Of a stretch of DNA of 10,535 nt, positions 1 to 7,219 are shown piece by piece (within the stretch, counting starts at the first letter, position 1; each line of letters begins with the position of its first letter). This DNA is from Hyphomicrobiales bacterium (GTDB taxonomy: Bacteria; Pseudomonadota; Alphaproteobacteria; Rhizobiales; HXMU1428-3), in NCBI GenBank assembly GCA_021775385.1, contig JAJFHW010000098.1:1-10535 (forward strand), written 5' to 3'. The notes under the pieces were generated by a model. That model had not been told where the DNA came from. It saw only the letters and a program-made list of their open reading frames with translations, and did not search any database. A program made the position numbers and the translations under genes.

Positions 1-1
1 T

Positions 2-1003
2 TTAACAAGGTTTCCAACTCATGCCACTGGCACATCAGCTCATGGGTTCTTTGTAGATAATGCAGCCCTTGCGTTCACAGCAACACCAACTGATTATCTC
101 ACAATCTTTGCCCAACTTGAGTATCACGAAACACGATTTGATACACAAGACGAAGTGCAATTAAGAAAAGCATATGTGACCGTCGGTGATCTAAATCGTT
201 CACCTCTTTACTTAACATTTGGTCGCAAAACCATTAACTTCGGTGACTTTGATCAATACAATCCTTTTTCTCAAAACATCAACAATCACTTCTTCAGAGC
301 TGAAAGTGATGGTGTAATTGCCGAAGTCGGTTACGTCAGCAAACTCATGCATCTCTCAGCAACTGCTATTTCTGGTGGCCGTCATCTGCGCACAGCAGAC
401 ACAGCAAACAATGATGATATCGACAACTTCGCCCTAAACGGTGATATCTTCATCCCTGTAAGAGATGACATGACTTTAAAAGTAGGTGCTGGTTACTTGC
501 ATGGCACAATCTACAATCACACATTGCCACACCACCCAGGACCTGAGATTGATTGTCCAGTGACACCAGGCACACAAGGCGTTCCAAAATGTCGTGGCCG
601 TAATGCCGCATGGGATGTCCGCGCTGAGTTTACATCACCTATGTTTGACATCATGGCTGAGTACACAGCTACAGTTGATCCATGGCCGGCAACAAATCAA
701 AAGCTTGAAGCTTTTACAGTCCAGGGTCGTTTTAAAACTGAGCTTTATGATCACAAAACTCATTTTACTTTAAGCTACAGCCATTCCGACATTGGACCGT
801 TTAGCACTGGCGGCCCAGGCTCTCCGATTTTTGATTCTATTGAGCAAATCGTTGGCGGTATGGAAGTCTTTATTAATCCAAACTTCTCAGTGGGTATTGA
901 ATATTCACACAATACCGGTTTTGCACCCTTAATAAACGTCACCACTGTTTCAAAAGATGCAGAAGCTGACCAACTAGTTATCGGAGGACGTGTCGTATTT
1001 TAA
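2..1003 (+). CDS. LbtU-family siderophore porin, 5'-truncated (outer-membrane beta-barrel)
   Basis: The reading frame is open from the first bases of the window to a TAA at 1001-1003, so this is the last 333 residues of a longer protein; the GTG at 155 is internal. The protein alternates polar and aromatic/hydrophobic residues as beta-barrel strands do. It ends in GGRVVF, the terminal aromatic signature recognised by the BAM machinery. The stretch RKAYVTVGDL...YLTFGRK, then FRAESDGVIAEVGY, GGRHLRTAD and the late MAEYTATVDPWPATN resemble, from memory, the LbtU family. LbtU of Legionella is a receptor/porin for uptake of the siderophore legiobactin. Two cysteines about 12 residues apart, between DHPG-like HHPGPEID and GRNAAWDV, may form a disulfide in an external loop. 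It converges on a MarR regulator. The substrate here is unknown, and another carbohydrate- or siderophore-porin family is the main alternative. Confidence 0.75.
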   Translation, partial: LTRFPTHATGTSAHGFFVDNAALAFTATPTDYLTIFAQLEYHETRFDTQDEVQLRKAYVTVGDLNRSPLYLTFGRKTINFGDFDQYNPFSQNINNHFFRAESDGVIAEVGYVSKLMHLSATAISGGRHLRTADTANNDDIDNFALNGDIFIPVRDDMTLKVGAGYLHGTIYNHTLPHHPGPEIDCPVTPGTQGVPKCRGRNAAWDVRAEFTSPMFDIMAEYTATVDPWPATNQKLEAFTVQGRFKTELYDHKTHFTLSYSHSDIGPFSTGGPGSPIFDSIEQIVGGMEVFINPNFSVGIEYSHNTGFAPLINVTTVSKDAEADQLVIGGRVVF

Positions 1004-1036
1004 TTCCCTTTAAAATCGACTAATGAACTCCACAGC

Positions 1037-1145
1037 AAAAGCGTTTCTTTCATGTGCCTAACTCTAATAGGCAGTCATTCAAGTCAACCTGTCCCCCAAA
1101 AGACTTTGGCAATACGAAAAGACCCACCATGAAAGAAACGCTTTT
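1037..1145. repeat. 18-bp perfect inverted repeat with structured 73-nt interior; possible bidirectional terminator or small mobile element
   Basis: AAAAGCGTTTCTTTCATG at 1037-1054 is the exact reverse complement of 1128-1145. The 73 nt between the arms can form two further hairpins: TGCCTA/TAGGCA (1055-1060 with 1068-1073, 7-nt loop) and CCAAA/TTTGG (1096-1100 with 1105-1109, 4-nt loop). The whole could therefore fold as a multi-branched structure. The right arm runs into a T-rich tract (1142-1156), which suits termination of + strand transcription from the porin. Read on the minus strand, the element follows the marR stop by 17 nt but has only four T residues after the stem. The convergent position favours a shared terminator. 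The length and tidy ends would also fit a MITE-like or REP-like element, although I see no target-site duplication. Confidence 0.6.
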
Positions 1146-1162
1146 TGTTTTTTATTGGCCTA

Positions 1163-1600
1163 TTAAGCCTCATCAATTTCTTCATTCACCAGCGCATAAT
1201 AACCTGGTAAAATCTCGTATAGTTTACTTCGTCCTAATTCAGTAATCAGAATTTTTTTAGCACGGCCATCACTCTCACAATCAACCACAGATACAAGCCC
1301 CTCTTTTTCAAGAGATTTCAAAGAATTTGATATTACAGGTTTTGAAACATCCAGCCGGCGCACCAAATCACTAATAACAAAATCTTCCTGGTCAGGTTCG
1401 CGGTCTAAAACAATCAAAATCAAAAACCTGGTCTGAGAAAGGTTATAGGTCATAAAATATGCCTCTAACTTTCGAATGAACAGGCTAGCCCGGCGCAGCA
1501 TAACTAAAACAGCATCAGTTTTGTCAATATCCATCTCAGGAAACTTATCAGCATAACGTTGCATCATTTTCTTAGTTGGAAGTTCTTTTAAAAAAAACAT
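1163..1600 (-). CDS. MarR-family winged-helix transcriptional regulator
   Basis: A 145-residue protein, the usual MarR size. Helical dimerisation segments flank a winged helix. The recognition-helix region is about residues 74-99 (VISDLVRRLDVSKPVISNSL, then KSLEKEGLV), followed by the wing with the family's D-x-R-like signature at about 108-124 (CESDGRAKKILITELGRS). Such proteins act as cytoplasmic dimers that repress nearby genes until a small ligand, often a phenolic compound or oxidant, releases them. The chosen ATG has AAGGGG about 10 nt upstream on the minus strand; the internal Met12/Met13 have no comparable site. It lies 44 nt downstream of the phzF-like gene on the same strand with no terminator between, so the two are probably one transcript. 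It converges on the porin. The ligand and targets cannot be told from sequence; regulation of its own phzF-marR unit is the simplest guess. Confidence 0.9.
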   Translation of the reverse strand: MFFLKELPTKKMMQRYADKFPEMDIDKTDAVLVMLRRASLFIRKLEAYFMTYNLSQTRFLILIVLDREPDQEDFVISDLVRRLDVSKPVISNSLKSLEKEGLVSVVDCESDGRAKKILITELGRSKLYEILPGYYALVNEEIDEA

Positions 1601-1644
1601 CTAAACACTACCCCTTGAAAACAAAAAGTCTAAAACAATCAAGC

Positions 1645-2553
1645 TCAGATCAACTCACCGTTTGCTACCAAAACCGCATGCCCTCCAAGGCGAACAAGTT
1701 TAATTTCCTTTGATTGAAATTCAACTTCAAGCTTCAATAAACTAGGCCGCCCCATTTCAAACCCCTGCTCTATAATCGTTTCAAATTTATTTTGAGCATC
1801 AATCTCAAACGCTTCAATCACTCTAGAGAACCCAACAGCAGCAGCCCCTGTTGCTGCATCCTCAGGAATACCAAAATCAGGAGCAAACATCCGTGCATGA
1901 AAACCACTATCTGCTCGCTCTCCTCCACGACAATAAACATACACACCCACAGGGTCAGCTTTAGAAAAGGCATCCCCCCAATAGGCAAAGTTAGGAGAAA
2001 CTTTTCGAACAAGAGATAGATTTGTCAAAGGCACATAAACAAAACGAATACCAATTTCCGCACTTATCAGTTTATGGTTTTCAAAACCAATATCTTGAAT
2101 ATCAACCCCAAGCGCATCAGCAACCAAATCAACTTCAGGCACATCCTCAATCAACTTAGGATGTACCGGGACATCAAACTCAGCATAAGAAGCCTTACCA
2201 GATGAGATAGAAACCGCACATCGAACAGGCCCTATTTCCTCATCAAGCACCAATAAAACATCAGACCCACCGTCTTGGGCTTTAGCCTTGAGCGAACCTA
2301 GCAAAAAAGCGGTCCCTATAGTTGGGTGTCCAGCAAAAGGTATTTCAGAAGAAGGAGTAAAGATGCGCACTCGCGCTGCAGCAGTCGGGTTATCACTTGA
2401 TTGCAAAAAAACAGTTTCAGAAAATCCAAATTCACGAGTAATCGCAAGCATTTGTTCAGAAGTCAGCCCATCAGCATCTTCAACCACCGCCAACTGGTTG
2501 CCCTCATAAGTTTGGTCGGTAAAAACATCAAGAATGTGAAATTTGCGGCCCAT
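1645..2553 (-). CDS. PhzF-family isomerase/epimerase
   Basis: A 302-residue protein of the PhzF fold (two similar halves of the diaminopimelate-epimerase type). Visible family marks are the early GNQLAVVEDADGL (residues 18-30, where most members have GNP), and GFSETVFL with the presumed catalytic acid Glu46. Further on are PFAGHPTIGTAFLL (72-85) and GIPEDAATGAAAVG (228-241), the second-half motif usually written EDPATGSA. PhzF itself isomerises a phenazine precursor, but most genomic relatives lack phenazine genes and have unassigned substrates, as here. The start at 2553 is chosen because AGGAG (2559-2563) sits 5 nt upstream; an in-frame ATG at 2607 would add a hydrophobic 18-residue tail not seen in the family and has no ribosome site. 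The gene begins just after the ilvC terminator and is followed by marR, which probably shares its transcript. Confidence 0.9.
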   Translation of the reverse strand: MGRKFHILDVFTDQTYEGNQLAVVEDADGLTSEQMLAITREFGFSETVFLQSSDNPTAAARVRIFTPSSEIPFAGHPTIGTAFLLGSLKAKAQDGGSDVLLVLDEEIGPVRCAVSISSGKASYAEFDVPVHPKLIEDVPEVDLVADALGVDIQDIGFENHKLISAEIGIRFVYVPLTNLSLVRKVSPNFAYWGDAFSKADPVGVYVYCRGGERADSGFHARMFAPDFGIPEDAATGAAAVGFSRVIEAFEIDAQNKFETIIEQGFEMGRPSLLKLEVEFQSKEIKLVRLGGHAVLVANGELI

Positions 2554-2558
2554 AATAA

Positions 2559-2563
2559 CTCCT
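2559..2563 (-). promoter_or_regulatory. Ribosome binding site deciding the phzF start
   Basis: On the minus strand AGGAG lies 5 nt before the ATG at 2553. It is the strongest Shine-Dalgarno sequence near this gene and argues against the longer in-frame start at 2607. Confidence 0.8.
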
Positions 2564-2604
2564 GATTTTAAATAAAGATTGAGAAAAAAGGCTAACACAA
2601 ACCA

Positions 2605-2639
2605 CAATAAAAAACGCCCCTTTAAAAAAGGAGCGTTTT
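2605..2639 (-). terminator. Rho-independent terminator of the ilv operon, downstream of ilvC
   Basis: Arms 2627-2639 and 2611-2623 form a 13-bp stem with a 3-nt loop (2624-2626). Read on the minus strand the stem is AAAACGCTCCTTT / AAAGGGGCGTTTT and is followed by further T residues (TTATT). The single non-Watson-Crick position (2618 with 2632) is a G-U wobble in the minus-strand RNA but an A-C mismatch in the plus-strand RNA, so the hairpin is tuned to leftward transcription. It starts about 30 nt after the ilvC stop and marks the end of the ilv transcript. Confidence 0.85.
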
Positions 2640-2658
2640 AAAAAATTCATCTACAAAA

Positions 2659-2670
2659 GAGGCTAGCCTC
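2659..2670. repeat. 12-bp perfect palindrome abutting the ilvC stop codon
   Basis: GAGGCTAGCCTC is self-complementary over all 12 bases and ends directly next to the ilvC stop codon (TAG, 2671-2673). It could be a protein-binding dyad or simply chance. With no loop it is not a good RNA hairpin. Confidence 0.4.
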
Positions 2671-3699
<1,029 letters not shown>

Positions 3700-3732
3700 T
3701 TACCTTTTTTTTCGTCAACTTCGCCCAACTAT

Positions 3733-3823
3733 GACTTTATGTTTTTAAAGTCAAAAGAGAGCCAAAACTTTTTCTCTATCCCATTAAAGAATGGGCGTAA
3801 TACCCAAACTCGTCCTTGTCAAT
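3733..3823 (-). promoter_or_regulatory. ilvC: Possible internal promoter and hairpins between pdxJ and ilvC
   Basis: On the minus strand TTGACA (3823-3818) is a consensus -35 box, but the best -10 candidate, TATTAC (3802-3797), is only 15 nt away, so the promoter is marginal. Downstream are a 6-bp hairpin with a 4-nt loop (CCCATT/AATGGG, 3780-3785 with 3790-3795) and a 7-bp one (GACTTTA/TAAAGTC, 3733-3739 with 3746-3752). A GGG at 3803-3805 on the minus strand could compete for the CCC at 3793-3795. Neither hairpin has a T-tract, so they are not terminators. They may be operator dyads or RNA-processing sites. Confidence 0.3.
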
Positions 3824-3838
3824 GTTCAAAGCTTACTT

Positions 3839-4576
3839 TTAATGCCCTAGCTGCGTTAAATACCGATTTACGGTCTCTTTAACGCCAAAAACCAAACAAT
3901 CAGCTGTAAAACAATGACCAATCGACGTCTCTGCAATCCCTGGCACCCGTTTCATAAGCGCAGGTAAATTCAAAAGAGTTAAATCATGACCAGCGTTTAC
4001 TTCAAGACCAGCAGCCTTCGCGGCATCAAATGTCGCCTCAATCTGATCGAGTTCTTCTTGAATATGATTTTCTTTAACCAAAGCTCCATAAGGCCCCGTG
4101 TAAATCTCAACTCGATCAGCCCCAACCGATGCAGTTTCTGTTACAACTTCTGGGTCCGTATCAACAAATAAAGACACTCGGCACTGGGCCTCATGTGAAA
4201 TATCAATCACACGTGTCAGTAGTTCTTTATTTTTAGAAACATCCCACCCATGATCAGACGTATTCTGCAACGGGTCATCGGGAACAAATGTCACTTGATC
4301 CGGTTGAATATCTAAAATGAGCGCCATAAACCGATCATCAGGATAACCTTCAATATTAAATTCTTTTGTCGGATAACGATCAGTGATCATTTCTTTAAGA
4401 TCATACACATCTTGTCGTCTGATATGTCGCTCGTCTGGCCGTGGGTGAACGGTCAACCCATGCGCCCCAGCATCTAGTGCTAAAGCACCAATCCCTGTAA
4501 CACTTGGCCATGACAAATCTCTCCTGTTTCTCAACAGAGCAATTGCATTTAAATTTACACTCAAATGAGGTGCCAT
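3839..4576 (-). CDS. pdxJ: Pyridoxine 5'-phosphate synthase
   Basis: 245 residues, normal for PdxJ, a cytoplasmic TIM barrel. It condenses 1-deoxy-D-xylulose 5-phosphate with 3-amino-2-oxopropyl phosphate to make pyridoxine 5'-phosphate in the DXP-dependent PLP pathway. Family motifs in order: LSVNLNAIALLRNRR (5-19); DAGAHGLTVHPRPDERHI (35-52) with active-site His44, Arg46 and His51; FNIEG (73-77) with Glu76; VTFVPDDP and TSDHGWD (95-112), in the form typical of alphaproteobacteria; VEIYTGPYG (156-164) with Glu157; NAGHDLTLLNL (194-204) with His197; and ETSIGH (216-221), the phosphate-binding loop. All expected catalytic residues are present. The start has AGG 8 nt upstream. It sits between ilvH (60 nt) and ilvC (148 nt) on the same strand with no terminator, an unusual partner for pdxJ. 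PLP is needed by the aminotransferase and threonine deaminase of the same pathway. Confidence 0.97.
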   Translation of the reverse strand: MAPHLSVNLNAIALLRNRRDLSWPSVTGIGALALDAGAHGLTVHPRPDERHIRRQDVYDLKEMITDRYPTKEFNIEGYPDDRFMALILDIQPDQVTFVPDDPLQNTSDHGWDVSKNKELLTRVIDISHEAQCRVSLFVDTDPEVVTETASVGADRVEIYTGPYGALVKENHIQEELDQIEATFDAAKAAGLEVNAGHDLTLLNLPALMKRVPGIAETSIGHCFTADCLVFGVKETVNRYLTQLGH

Positions 4577-4636
4577 AATGCTAGCCTAAAACTTCCAGGA
4601 AAAAATATTGAGTTAATTTGAAAAACCAAGATCAGA

Positions 4637-5158
4637 CTATTCGCCCATTTTCTCAGAGCCACGAGAAATAGCCGCAATACCTGTGCGGGCAACTTCAACA
4701 AGTCCAATTGGTTTCATAAGCTGAATAAACTGCTCAATCTTGCCAGACTTACCTGTGATCTCAAAAACAAAATGATCAATAGAAGCATCAACAACATGCG
4801 CCCGAAACGCTTCAGCAAGCCGCAAAGCCTCAACCCGGCTATCGCCTTTACCTGCAACTTTAACTAATGCAAGTTCGCGCTCAAGTGCCGGCCCTTTTAC
4901 AGTAAGATCCGTAACATGGTGAACAGGGATCAACCGGCAAAACTGAGCTTTAATTTGCTCAATGACCATTGGTGTGCCCTCGGTTACAACCGTAATGCGA
5001 GACACATGCTTCTCATGAGAAGTCTCGGTTACAGTTAAACTATCTATGTTGTAACCACGTCCAGAAAACAACCCAATAACCCGCGCTAAAACGCCAGGTT
5101 CATTGTCAACCAAAGCAGATAATGTATGCTTTTCAATTTGATCAGTTTCAGTGCTCAT
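4637..5158 (-). CDS. ilvH: Acetolactate synthase small (regulatory) subunit
   Basis: 173 residues, typical of IlvH/IlvN. It binds the catalytic IlvI subunit, raises its activity and makes it sensitive to feedback by valine. The N-terminal ACT domain (about residues 9-85) begins HTLSALVDNEPGVLARVIGL and continues FSGRGYNIDSLTV, holding the Asn and Gly that form the valine site at the dimer interface. The C-terminal domain (about 90-170) has the usual RELALVKV, EAFRAHVVD, FEITGKSGKIEQFI and VARTGIAAISRG. The start agrees with the family N-terminus, although the ribosome site is poor (AGAG about 9 nt upstream). It lies 85 nt downstream of ilvI and 60 nt upstream of pdxJ, all on one strand, so co-transcription and translational matching with the large subunit are likely. 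No damage is seen. Confidence 0.97.
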   Translation of the reverse strand: MSTETDQIEKHTLSALVDNEPGVLARVIGLFSGRGYNIDSLTVTETSHEKHVSRITVVTEGTPMVIEQIKAQFCRLIPVHHVTDLTVKGPALERELALVKVAGKGDSRVEALRLAEAFRAHVVDASIDHFVFEITGKSGKIEQFIQLMKPIGLVEVARTGIAAISRGSEKMGE

Positions 5159-5243
5159 AGAAATGCTCTAATCTTTTAATCTATTGTTCTTTATATAATA
5201 ATGGGAATTCAGTGCTATCACACAGATCCTTATTTAGAGTGAC

Positions 5244-7010
5244 CTAAACAAGAACCTTACCCTCTTCTTTAATCGCGTTCTGCAAGTTTTTCGCCTCAAC
5301 ATCAGTCGCCAGCAACATATTATTATGCGCCTCGCCTGAAGGGATCATCGGAAAACAATTTGCAAGCTTTTCAATACGGCAATCAAAAAGAACTGGCTTG
5401 TCACAATCGATCATTTTTTTAATCGCATCATCAAGCTCAGCTGGGTCATCACACCTAATTCCAACTCCACCATAAGCCTCAGCCAATTTAACAAAGTCGG
5501 GCAAAGCTTCTGAATAAGAATGCGAATAACGACCGCCATGCAGCAATTCCTGCCACTGACGAACCATACCCATATATTCATTGTTCAAAATAAAGATCTT
5601 AATCGGAAGCTTATATTGAACAGCTGAAGACATTTCTTGCATGGTCATCTGAACAGAGGCTTCACCAGCAATATCAATAACCAAAGCATCAGGGTGAGCC
5701 ACTTGAATACCAAGAGCAGCCGGCAAACCATACCCCATCGTCCCCAAACCACCAGATGTCATCCATCGGTTTGGCTCTTCGAAACCATAATATTGCGCAG
5801 CCCACATTTGATGCTGACCAACTTCGGTTGAGATATAAGTGTCTTTGTCTTTTGTCAGTTCATAAAGCCGTTCAATCGCATATTGCGGCATGATCGATTT
5901 CTTAGACGGCTTGTACCCAAGACATTTCTTAGAGCGCCATTCTTCGATCTGGCTCCACCAGGCTTTAAGAGACTTTTTATCAATCTGTTCAGCTTTGTTT
6001 TTCCAAATCCGAAGCATATCTTCAAGCACATGCCCAACATCACCAATAATCGGAACATCAACAGGAACCGTTTTATTAATCGAAGATGGGTCAATGTCGA
6101 TATGAATTTTCTTGGAGTTAGGAGCAAAGGCATCTAAGCGCCCTGTAATCCGGTCGTCGAAACGGGCCCCAACACAAACCATAACATCACAATCATGCAT
6201 AGCCCAGTTTGCTTCATAAGTACCGTGCATTCCAAGCATGCCAAGCCATTTATCAGCACTAGCCGGATACGCCCCAAGCCCCATCAAGGTAGATGTAATT
6301 GGTACACCTGTTTTATTCACCAATTCCCGAAGCAATTCACAAGCATTAGGTCCAGAATTAATCACGCCTCCGCCTGTATAGAACAACGGTTTTTTGGCAT
6401 TTGCTAACAAATCAACCGCTTCACGAATAGCGCTTTGGTCACCCTTCACAACAGGGCTATATGTCCGGTGTTTAATTTTTTTCGGACCAATATATTCACC
6501 AAGTGCAAATTGAATATCTTTAGGAATATCAACCACAACAGGACCAGGCCTACCGCTCGATGCAACATAAAAAGCTTCATGCATAACACGAGCTAAGTCA
6601 TTCACATCTTTAACTAAATAGTTATGCTTGGTACAAGGCCGCGTGATGCCAACTGTGTCACATTCCTGAAACGCATCTGTTCCGATCAAATGGCTAGGAA
6701 CCTGACCAGTAATACAAACAAGTGGAATAGAATCCAAAAGAGCATCAGCCAGACCAGTTACCGCATTCGTAGCGCCAGGACCAGATGTCACAAGAAGGAC
6801 GCCAACTTTGCCAGTTGATCGCGCATATCCTTCAGCAGCATGAGCAGCACCTTGCTCATGACGTACCAGAATATGCTCGATTTTTTCACTATTAAAAATC
6901 GCATCATAAATTGGCAATACAGCACCACCCGGATACCCAAATATATGGTCTACCCCTTGTTCCGCAAGAGCTTGCAGAACAATATCAGCGCCTGACATAG
7001 TCCGTGACAT
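5244..7010 (-). CDS. ilvI: Acetolactate (acetohydroxyacid) synthase large, catalytic subunit
   Basis: 588 residues with the start at 7010; also called ilvB. This ThDP-, FAD- and Mg2+-dependent enzyme decarboxylates pyruvate and adds the two-carbon unit to pyruvate or 2-oxobutyrate, the committed step to valine/leucine and isoleucine. The N-terminal pyrimidine-binding domain has [14 protein letters not shown] and the catalytic Glu52 in [15 protein letters not shown]. The central FAD-binding domain has [11 protein letters not shown] (281-291). The C-terminal ThDP-pyrophosphate domain has IAGEASVQM (447-455) and [12 protein letters not shown] (476-487). In the second of these motifs the Mg2+ ligand usually seen as Asp (GDG or GDA) is Glu450, encoded by GAA. 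The start at 7010 is supported by GGAG (7018-7021) 7 nt upstream and by the alphaproteobacterial N-terminus MSRxMSGADIV; ATGs at 7034 and 7046 would place the start in the terminator hairpin. It heads ilvI-ilvH-pdxJ-ilvC. Confidence 0.98.
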   Translation of the reverse strand: MSRTMSGADIVLQALAEQGVDHIFGYPGGAVLPIYDAIFNSEKIEHILVRHEQGAAHAAEGYARSTGKVGVLLVTSGPGATNAVTGLADALLDSIPLVCITGQVPSHLIGTDAFQECDTVGITRPCTKHNYLVKDVNDLARVMHEAFYVASSGRPGPVVVDIPKDIQFALGEYIGPKKIKHRTYSPVVKGDQSAIREAVDLLANAKKPLFYTGGGVINSGPNACELLRELVNKTGVPITSTLMGLGAYPASADKWLGMLGMHGTYEANWAMHDCDVMVCVGARFDDRITGRLDAFAPNSKKIHIDIDPSSINKTVPVDVPIIGDVGHVLEDMLRIWKNKAEQIDKKSLKAWWSQIEEWRSKKCLGYKPSKKSIMPQYAIERLYELTKDKDTYISTEVGQHQMWAAQYYGFEEPNRWMTSGGLGTMGYGLPAALGIQVAHPDALVIDIAGEASVQMTMQEMSSAVQYKLPIKIFILNNEYMGMVRQWQELLHGGRYSHSYSEALPDFVKLAEAYGGVGIRCDDPAELDDAIKKMIDCDKPVLFDCRIEKLANCFPMIPSGEAHNNMLLATDVEAKNLQNAIKEEGKVLV

Positions 7011-7017
7011 TCTTAAT

Positions 7018-7021
7018 CTCC
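7018..7021 (-). promoter_or_regulatory. ilvI: Ribosome binding site deciding the ilvI start
   Basis: GGAG on the minus strand, 7 nt before the ATG at 7010. No comparable sequence precedes the in-frame ATGs at 7034 or 7046. Confidence 0.8.
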
Positions 7022-7035
7022 AAAACTTTAACATG

Positions 7036-7056
7036 AAAAAGCTCAAAAATTGAGCT
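7036..7056 (-). terminator. Terminator-like hairpin in the ilvI leader, candidate attenuator
   Basis: On the minus strand AGCTCAA (7056-7050) and TTGAGCT (7046-7040) form a perfect 7-bp stem with a TTT loop, followed at once by TTTT (7039-7036): a Rho-independent terminator in the ilv direction. It ends 25 nt before the ilvI ATG and just ahead of its ribosome site, leaving no room for a promoter after it. Transcripts reaching ilvI should therefore pass through it. That placement fits attenuation, known for alphaproteobacterial ilvBN leaders such as that of Caulobacter. The stem is short (three G-C pairs), so its strength is uncertain. It could instead end miaA transcripts. Confidence 0.6.
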
Positions 7057-7062
7057 CATCTG

Positions 7063-7202
7063 CACACTAACCTAAAAATTAATGACTTAAAATAAATCAC
7101 TTCAAAAAGATGAAAAATTCCAATAACCCAAAACCTTTAGATTAATAGATTAAACCATCAAAAAAGTGAAAAAATAATAATATCAAGGCAGCCACACTAA
7201 CC
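7063..7202. repeat. Pair of identical 10-mers in the ilvI leader (7063-7072 and 7193-7202)
   Basis: CACACTAACC on the + strand (GGTTAGTGTG on the coding strand of ilvI) occurs at 7063-7072 and again at 7193-7202, exactly 130 nt apart, in the same orientation. Each copy lies close to a TGAGCT sequence (7051-7058 and 7209-7214). This is more similarity than expected by chance in 200 nt and may mark a repeated regulator site or a duplicated leader segment. Confidence 0.45.
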
Positions 7203-7204
7203 AA
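7177..7204 (-). promoter_or_regulatory. ilvI: Candidate promoter for the ilv operon
   Basis: On the minus strand TTGGTT (7204-7199) and TATTAT (7182-7177) are separated by 16 nt. The -10 box matches the sigma-70 consensus at five of six positions, the -35 at three. Transcription would start near 7170 and give a leader of about 160 nt containing the attenuator-like hairpin. The surrounding DNA is very AT-rich, so such matches arise easily. Confidence 0.35.
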
Positions 7205-7219
7205 TGCAAGCTCATTGGT
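7200..7219. promoter_or_regulatory. Dyad at the miaA stop, possible operator or RNA hairpin
   Basis: ACCAATG (7200-7206) and CATTGGT (7213-7219) form a perfect 7-bp inverted repeat with a 6-nt spacer, touching the miaA stop codon and overlapping the candidate ilv -35 box. No T-tract follows on the minus strand, so a terminator is unlikely. It suits a dimeric regulator at the ilv promoter. Confidence 0.4.

Noticed and set aside
155..157. GTG as the start of the porin gene
   Set aside because: The frame is open for 51 more codons to the window edge and the upstream residues continue the same beta-strand pattern, so the GTG is an internal valine codon.
1054..1245. A 63-codon + strand ORF overlapping the inverted repeat and the marR 3' end
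   Set aside because: No ribosome site, no recognisable protein, and it runs antisense to the conserved marR coding sequence.
2554..2607. Longer phzF product starting at ATG 2607
   Set aside because: No ribosome site, a hydrophobic tail foreign to the family, and a start almost inside the terminator stem. The ATG at 2553 has AGGAG 5 nt upstream.
5637..6407. Several open frames of 60-92 codons on both strands inside ilvI
   Set aside because: All are out-of-frame or antisense to a complete, conserved ilvI and show no protein-like features of their own.
7011..7046. Longer ilvI product starting at 7046 or 7034
   Set aside because: Those ATGs lie in or next to the terminator-like hairpin and lack a ribosome site, and the resulting N-terminus does not match the family; 7010 does.
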